A DNA stretch of 8,306 nt from Rickettsiales bacterium. Its GTDB lineage: Bacteria; Pseudomonadota; Alphaproteobacteria; Rickettsiales; UBA1997. The notes under the pieces are model-generated. The model was not told the DNA's origin and ran no database searches. It saw nothing but the letters and a program-made list of their open reading frames with translations. The stretch spans positions 1 through 8,306 of the forward strand of contig CANNMN010000049.1 of the NCBI GenBank assembly GCA_947505885.1, written 5' to 3'. This document shows positions 5,262-8,306 of this stretch, in pieces (positions within the stretch are counted from its first letter, which is position 1; the number at the start of each line of letters is the position of its first letter). The position numbers and the translations under genes are program-made.

Positions 5262-7244
5262 ATGTTTCACATCAAATCCAAAGCTGATTACGATCAGCAA
5301 TATCAAGCTGCCAAGGCTGATCCAGAAAAATTCTGGGGTGAGATCGCAAAGAATTTTTTCTGGTTTAAAAAATGGTCGAAAGTGTCGAATTGCGATTTGG
5401 CACAAGCTCGGATTGAGTGGTTTAGGGATGGAAAGACGAATATTGCTTACAATTGTCTCGATCGTCATTTGGAGAAGAGTGCAGACAAGATCGCAATCAT
5501 CTGGGAAGCGAATGATCCGGCCAAAGAAAGTCAAAAAATAACTTACCAAGAATTGCACGAAAAAACTTGCCAATTCGCGAATTTATTGGTTTCGCGCGGG
5601 GTTAAGAAAGGAGATCGTGTTTGCATTTACATGCCGATGATTCCGCAAGCCGTTATCGCAATGTTGGCTTGTGCTAGAATTGGCGCGGTTCATTGCGTGG
5701 TGTTTGCGGGATTTTCGGCAAAATCTTTGGCGGGAAGAATTCAAGATTCTGGCGCAAAAATTTTAATTACCGCCGAGTCACTTTCGCGCGGCGATAAAAA
5801 AATCGAATTGCTCGCAATCGCGAAAGAAGCAGTTGCAGAGTGCGACTCGATTGAATCTGTAATTGTCTTTAAAAATAACTTACCCCTTCCGCCGGTTGAG
5901 CGCAGTCGAAACCTTGTAAGTTCGGCCTCGTCATTTGCGCCAGAATCTTCCAATGATTTCGACTCAATTTCGACTTCGCTAAATTCGGCGGCTCAACCGA
6001 TGATTACGTGGCAAGACGAAATCGCAAAATACCAAACTCAACACAAAGCAGAAATCTGCGACGCCGAAGACCCGCTTTTCATTCTTTACACATCTGGCTC
6101 GACAGGAAAGCCAAAAGGTATTCTACACTCGACTGGCGGCTACATGACTTACGTTGGCTATTCGTTTAAAAATGTTTTTCAGTACGAAGAAAATGACATC
6201 TTTTTTTGCAGCGCCGACATCGGTTGGGTTACTGGTCACAGCTATTTAGTTTACGGCCCGCTACTTAACGGTGCGACGATTTTGATGTTTGAGGGCGTGC
6301 CTACCTACCCAACACCAGCACGCTTTTGGGAGGTGATCGAAAAGCACAAAGTAAATATTTTTTACACCGCGCCAACCGCGATTCGTGCCTTGATGCAGAA
6401 GGGCGATTCATTCGTTGAAGGTCACAATTTATCGTCACTAAAAACTTTAGGCACAGTCGGCGAGCCCATTAATGAAGAGGCTTGGCAGTGGTATTACGAA
6501 AAAGTTGGAAACAAGAAATGTTCAATTGTTGACACCTGGTGGCAAACTGAAACTGGCGGAATTTTAATTTCTTCACTGGCTGGCGTAACAAAGAGTAAGC
6601 CAGCTTGCGCGGGTTTGCCGCTTCCAGGAATTGTGCCAATTTTATTCGACGACGCCGGAAAAGAAGTTAGCGAAAAAAATAAAGTCGGAAATTTGTGTTT
6701 ACGCCAACCCTGGCCGGGCATGGCTCGCGGCGTTTGGGGCGACAAAGAAAAATTTTTTAAAACTTACTACGAGCAATTTCCCGGAAATTATTTTGCTGGC
6801 GATGGGGCGTTTAAAAATGAAGATAATCTCTACAGAATCATCGGTCGCACCGACGACGTAATCAAAGTTTCTGGTCACCGTCTTGGCACTGCTGAAATCG
6901 AAAATGCGATTAATTCTCACGCAAAAGTTTCTGAATCTGCAGTAATCGGCGTCCCTCACGAAATTAAGGGTGAGGGCATTTACGCTTTTGTTATTCTCTC
7001 GTCTTTATCTTTGGTTCAAAGCAATGAGGATCTTGTTAATCAGATTAAAGAAATAATCGTAAAAGAAATCGGGGCAATCGCGCGTCCAGAAAAAATTTAC
7101 TTCGTATCCGATTTGCCAAAAACCCGCTCCGGTAAAATAATGCGTCGTATTCTAAAAAAAATTATCGCAGGGGAAGAAGATCTCGGAGATGTTTCAACCC
7201 TTGTAAACCCTGATGTCGTACAACAACTAAAAAAATTAAAGTAA
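5262..7244 (+). CDS. acs: Acetyl-CoA synthetase (AMP-forming)
   Basis: The enzyme activates acetate with ATP and CoA to acetyl-CoA via acetyl-AMP, in the cytoplasm. In the 660-residue reading from the ATG at 5262, the ATP loop is [11 protein letters not shown] (276-286). The acetate-pocket and adenylate motif is [10 protein letters not shown] (424-433), and the hinge region is [20 protein letters not shown] (524-543) with AEIE just after. The C-terminal block [13 protein letters not shown] (619-631) carries the catalytic, acetylation-prone lysine at 625. An upstream in-frame TTG at 5211 lies inside the palindromic repeat arm and is rejected. Residues about 205-250 are oddly long, Ser/Asn-rich and unconserved. 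Compared with E. coli Acs, remembered, about 30 residues are inserted here, matching an in-frame palindromic repeat at 5889-5999. The flanking domains look intact. The stop overlaps the panD start by one base. Confidence 0.95.
   Translation: MFHIKSKADYDQQYQAAKADPEKFWGEIAKNFFWFKKWSKVSNCDLAQARIEWFRDGKTNIAYNCLDRHLEKSADKIAIIWEANDPAKESQKITYQELHEKTCQFANLLVSRGVKKGDRVCIYMPMIPQAVIAMLACARIGAVHCVVFAGFSAKSLAGRIQDSGAKILITAESLSRGDKKIELLAIAKEAVAECDSIESVIVFKNNLPLPPVERSRNLVSSASSFAPESSNDFDSISTSLNSAAQPMITWQDEIAKYQTQHKAEICDAEDPLFILYTSGSTGKPKGILHSTGGYMTYVGYSFKNVFQYEENDIFFCSADIGWVTGHSYLVYGPLLNGATILMFEGVPTYPTPARFWEVIEKHKVNIFYTAPTAIRALMQKGDSFVEGHNLSSLKTLGTVGEPINEEAWQWYYEKVGNKKCSIVDTWWQTETGGILISSLAGVTKSKPACAGLPLPGIVPILFDDAGKEVSEKNKVGNLCLRQPWPGMARGVWGDKEKFFKTYYEQFPGNYFAGDGAFKNEDNLYRIIGRTDDVIKVSGHRLGTAEIENAINSHAKVSESAVIGVPHEIKGEGIYAFVILSSLSLVQSNEDLVNQIKEIIVKEIGAIARPEKIYFVSDLPKTRSGKIMRRILKKIIAGEEDLGDVSTLVNPDVVQQLKKLK
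5889..5999 (+). repeat. Palindromic element copy 2, inserted in frame within acs
   Basis: The left arm CGGTTGAGCGCAGTCGAAAC (from 5893) is mirrored by two separated pieces on the right. Bases 5966-5980 (ending TTTCGACTTCGCT) match its inner part at 12 of 15 positions, and CTCAACCG (5992-5999) matches its outer 8 bp exactly. Another TTTCGAC lies at 5957-5963. The 111-bp span is 37 codons, a multiple of three, and translates as [12 protein letters not shown] onward with no stop. It shares 31 of 35 bases with the copy upstream of acs. It adds an unconserved Ser/Asn-rich loop to the N-terminal domain of the enzyme (residues about 210-246), just before the ATP-binding motif. The exact ends are uncertain. 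Confidence 0.75.
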
Positions 7245-7591
7245 TGCAACTCACTCTTCTCAAAGCAAAAATTCACCGCGCTACTGTTACAATGGCAGAC
7301 CTTAACTACGAAGGCTCGATCTCGATTGACACTGACTTGCTTGCGGCTTCGGGTATTTTAATTCACGAGAAAGTTGACGTGCTCAACATTAATAACGGTG
7401 AGCGCTTTACGACTTACGCAATTCCGGCCAAAGCTGGCTCAGGAGCGATTCAGGTAAACGGTGCGGCGGCACGATTGGTGCAGGCTGGTGATCCAGTAAT
7501 TATTATTTCTTACGCTTCAATGAGTGAAGAAGAAGCAAAAAAATTTCAGCCAAAAGTCGTTTTGGTTGACGAAAAGAATCGGGTAAAATAG
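7244..7591 (+). CDS. panD: Aspartate 1-decarboxylase precursor
   Basis: PanD decarboxylates L-aspartate to beta-alanine, the precursor joined to pantoate in pantothenate and hence CoA synthesis. The 115-residue zymogen cleaves itself between G24 and S25 in the YEGS motif, giving a short beta chain and an alpha chain whose new N-terminus becomes the pyruvoyl cofactor. Family residues visible include K9 and H11 near the start, R54, T57 and Y58 (ERFTTYAI), and NGAAA at 72-76. It is slightly shorter than the 126-residue E. coli protein, mostly at the C-terminus. The ATG shares its A with the last base of the acs TAA, so translation is probably coupled. Pairing with acs makes sense because both act around CoA. 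panB and panC are not in the window. Confidence 0.96.
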   Translation: MQLTLLKAKIHRATVTMADLNYEGSISIDTDLLAASGILIHEKVDVLNINNGERFTTYAIPAKAGSGAIQVNGAAARLVQAGDPVIIISYASMSEEEAKKFQPKVVLVDEKNRVK

Positions 7592-7602
7592 CCCCATTTG
7601 GG

Positions 7603-7627
7603 AATTTTGAGCACGGTGCTCAAAATT
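7603..7627 (+). terminator. Hairpin after panD, likely intrinsic terminator
   Basis: AATTTTGAGCA (7603-7613) and TGCTCAAAATT (7617-7627) form a perfect 11-bp stem with a 3-nt loop (CGG), 12 nt after the panD stop. TAGATTTT follows, a broken T-rich tail. The palindrome is tight and lies where the acs-panD transcript should end. The tail is weak, so partial read-through into rluD is possible. Confidence 0.55.
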
Positions 7628-7647
7628 AGATTTTAACCAACAGAATC

Positions 7648-7652
7648 AAGGG
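7648..7652 (+). promoter_or_regulatory. Shine-Dalgarno for rluD
   Basis: AAGGG lies 8 nt before the ATG at 7661. It is the only convincing ribosome binding site seen before any gene start in the window, and it supports that ATG as the rluD start. Confidence 0.55.
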
Positions 7653-7660
7653 TCGAAGTA

Positions 7661-8306
7661 ATGGAAAAGTTCAAATTTGAAGTCACAGAAGGCGAGGTCG
7701 GAATTCGTCTCGATAAATTTCTTACCAATCATTTTTCGGAAGTAAAACCGGAAGTAACGCGCAGCAAAGTTAAAATGTTGATTGAGCGAGGAGCAGTTTG
7801 TGACGACACGAAACAGCCAGTTAAAGGCTCTCGCGACACGAAATTTCTCGGGCAAATTTTTTACGTTACACTTCCCGAAGCGCGACCTTCTCACTTACAA
7901 GCGAAGGATATTGCCTTTGAACTCGTCTACGAAGATGACGATTTACTGGTGATTAACAAGCCGGCCGGGCTCACTGTTCATCCGGGATCGGGCAATGCAG
8001 ACAATACTCTAGTCAACGGACTTTTATTCACTCACGCGGGCAAGCTTTCTTCGATTAACGGTGAAATGCGCCCAGGTATTGTGCACCGCTTGGACAAGGA
8101 CACGAGTGGGCTGATGCTGGTTGCAAAAAATGATTTTACCCACGGAATTCTTACTGACGCACTCAAAGCGCACAGGATTCAAAGAAGTTATTTAGCCTTC
8201 ATTTACGGAGTAATCGACCCAGCAAGGGGGAGAATAGACAAGAATATTATTCGTTCACGCGTGAATCGTTTGCGGATGAAAATTGTTAAAACTTTAGGGC
8301 GCGTTA
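7661..8306 (+). CDS. rluD: RluD-type 23S rRNA pseudouridine synthase (3' end outside window)
   Basis: The first 215 codons are visible and open to the window edge. Residues about 12-75 form an S4-like RNA-binding domain (GIRLDKFLTNHF, then RSKVKMLIERGAV). Residues 85 onward begin the catalytic domain: LVINKPAGLTVHPGSGN (96-112), then the RluA-family signature HRLDKDTSG (142-150), where D145 is the catalytic aspartate that attacks the target uridine. RSYLAFIYG (176-184) and the R..V.RLRMKIV region match RluD, which makes pseudouridines in helix 69 of 23S rRNA. RluC is a less likely alternative because the tail cannot be seen. The S4 domain looks slightly unusual, with a few extra residues (SEVKPEV, 26-32). 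A hairpin separates it from panD, and it has its own Shine-Dalgarno. Confidence 0.92.
   Translation, partial: MEKFKFEVTEGEVGIRLDKFLTNHFSEVKPEVTRSKVKMLIERGAVCDDTKQPVKGSRDTKFLGQIFYVTLPEARPSHLQAKDIAFELVYEDDDLLVINKPAGLTVHPGSGNADNTLVNGLLFTHAGKLSSINGEMRPGIVHRLDKDTSGLMLVAKNDFTHGILTDALKAHRIQRSYLAFIYGVIDPARGRIDKNIIRSRVNRLRMKIVKTLGRV

Noticed and set aside
4932..5573. Minus-strand 213-codon open frame
   Set aside because: It lies antisense to the well-supported ubiB and acs genes and across the palindromic repeat; its translation resembles no known family.
5889..5999. Frameshift or pseudogene in acs
   Set aside because: The unusual segment keeps the frame, and all catalytic motifs on both sides are intact.
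1..8306. tRNA, rRNA or riboswitch
   Set aside because: No cloverleaf, rRNA segment or recognisable aptamer core was seen in the gaps, which are all under 220 bp and mostly repeats or promoters.

Overview
The window reads as AT-rich, Gram-negative, proteobacterial chromosome. The best guess is an alphaproteobacterium, possibly near the Rickettsiales or Holosporales. The guess rests on the type of protein sequences, a UbiB-family protein (ubiquinone users), and short palindromic repeats of the kinds whose translations read VIPAQAGIQ and GLPRYARN. This is inference; no 16S rRNA or marker set is present. The gene set is housekeeping and core metabolism. I see no phage, transposase, CRISPR array, tRNA or rRNA.

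Layout. (1) 1-163: the C-terminal end of an ABC exporter ATPase, plus strand. (2) 164-382: a convergent gap filled with repeats: a 31-bp perfect inverted repeat with a degenerate third copy between its arms, then a second repeat type at 331-360. (3) 383-3459, minus strand: a succinate-semialdehyde dehydrogenase gene followed 44 nt later by glutamine-dependent NAD+ synthetase, probably one transcript. (4) 3460-3523: a 64-nt divergent promoter gap. (5) 3524-8306, plus strand: an unrecognised 127-residue single-pass membrane protein, a C-terminally short UbiB/ABC1 kinase-like protein that overlaps it by one base, acetyl-CoA synthetase, aspartate 1-decarboxylase (overlapping acs by one base), and the start of an RluD-type pseudouridine synthase that runs off the window.

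How the genes fit together. The metabolic genes centre on cofactors and C2/C4 oxidation. NadE makes NAD+, which the aldehyde dehydrogenase may use to make succinate. PanD makes beta-alanine for pantothenate and CoA, the substrate of Acs. UbiB supports ubiquinone supply for respiration. The one-base overlaps (127-aa gene/ubiB, acs/panD) suggest translational coupling.

The most unusual feature is a palindromic repeat family with two copies 0.7 kb apart. One copy is a long hairpin between ubiB and acs. The other lies in frame inside acs, where it appears to add about 30 residues just before the ATP-binding loop without breaking the frame. This resembles the protein-invading palindromic elements known from Rickettsia, but the sequence is not one I can assign to a named family.
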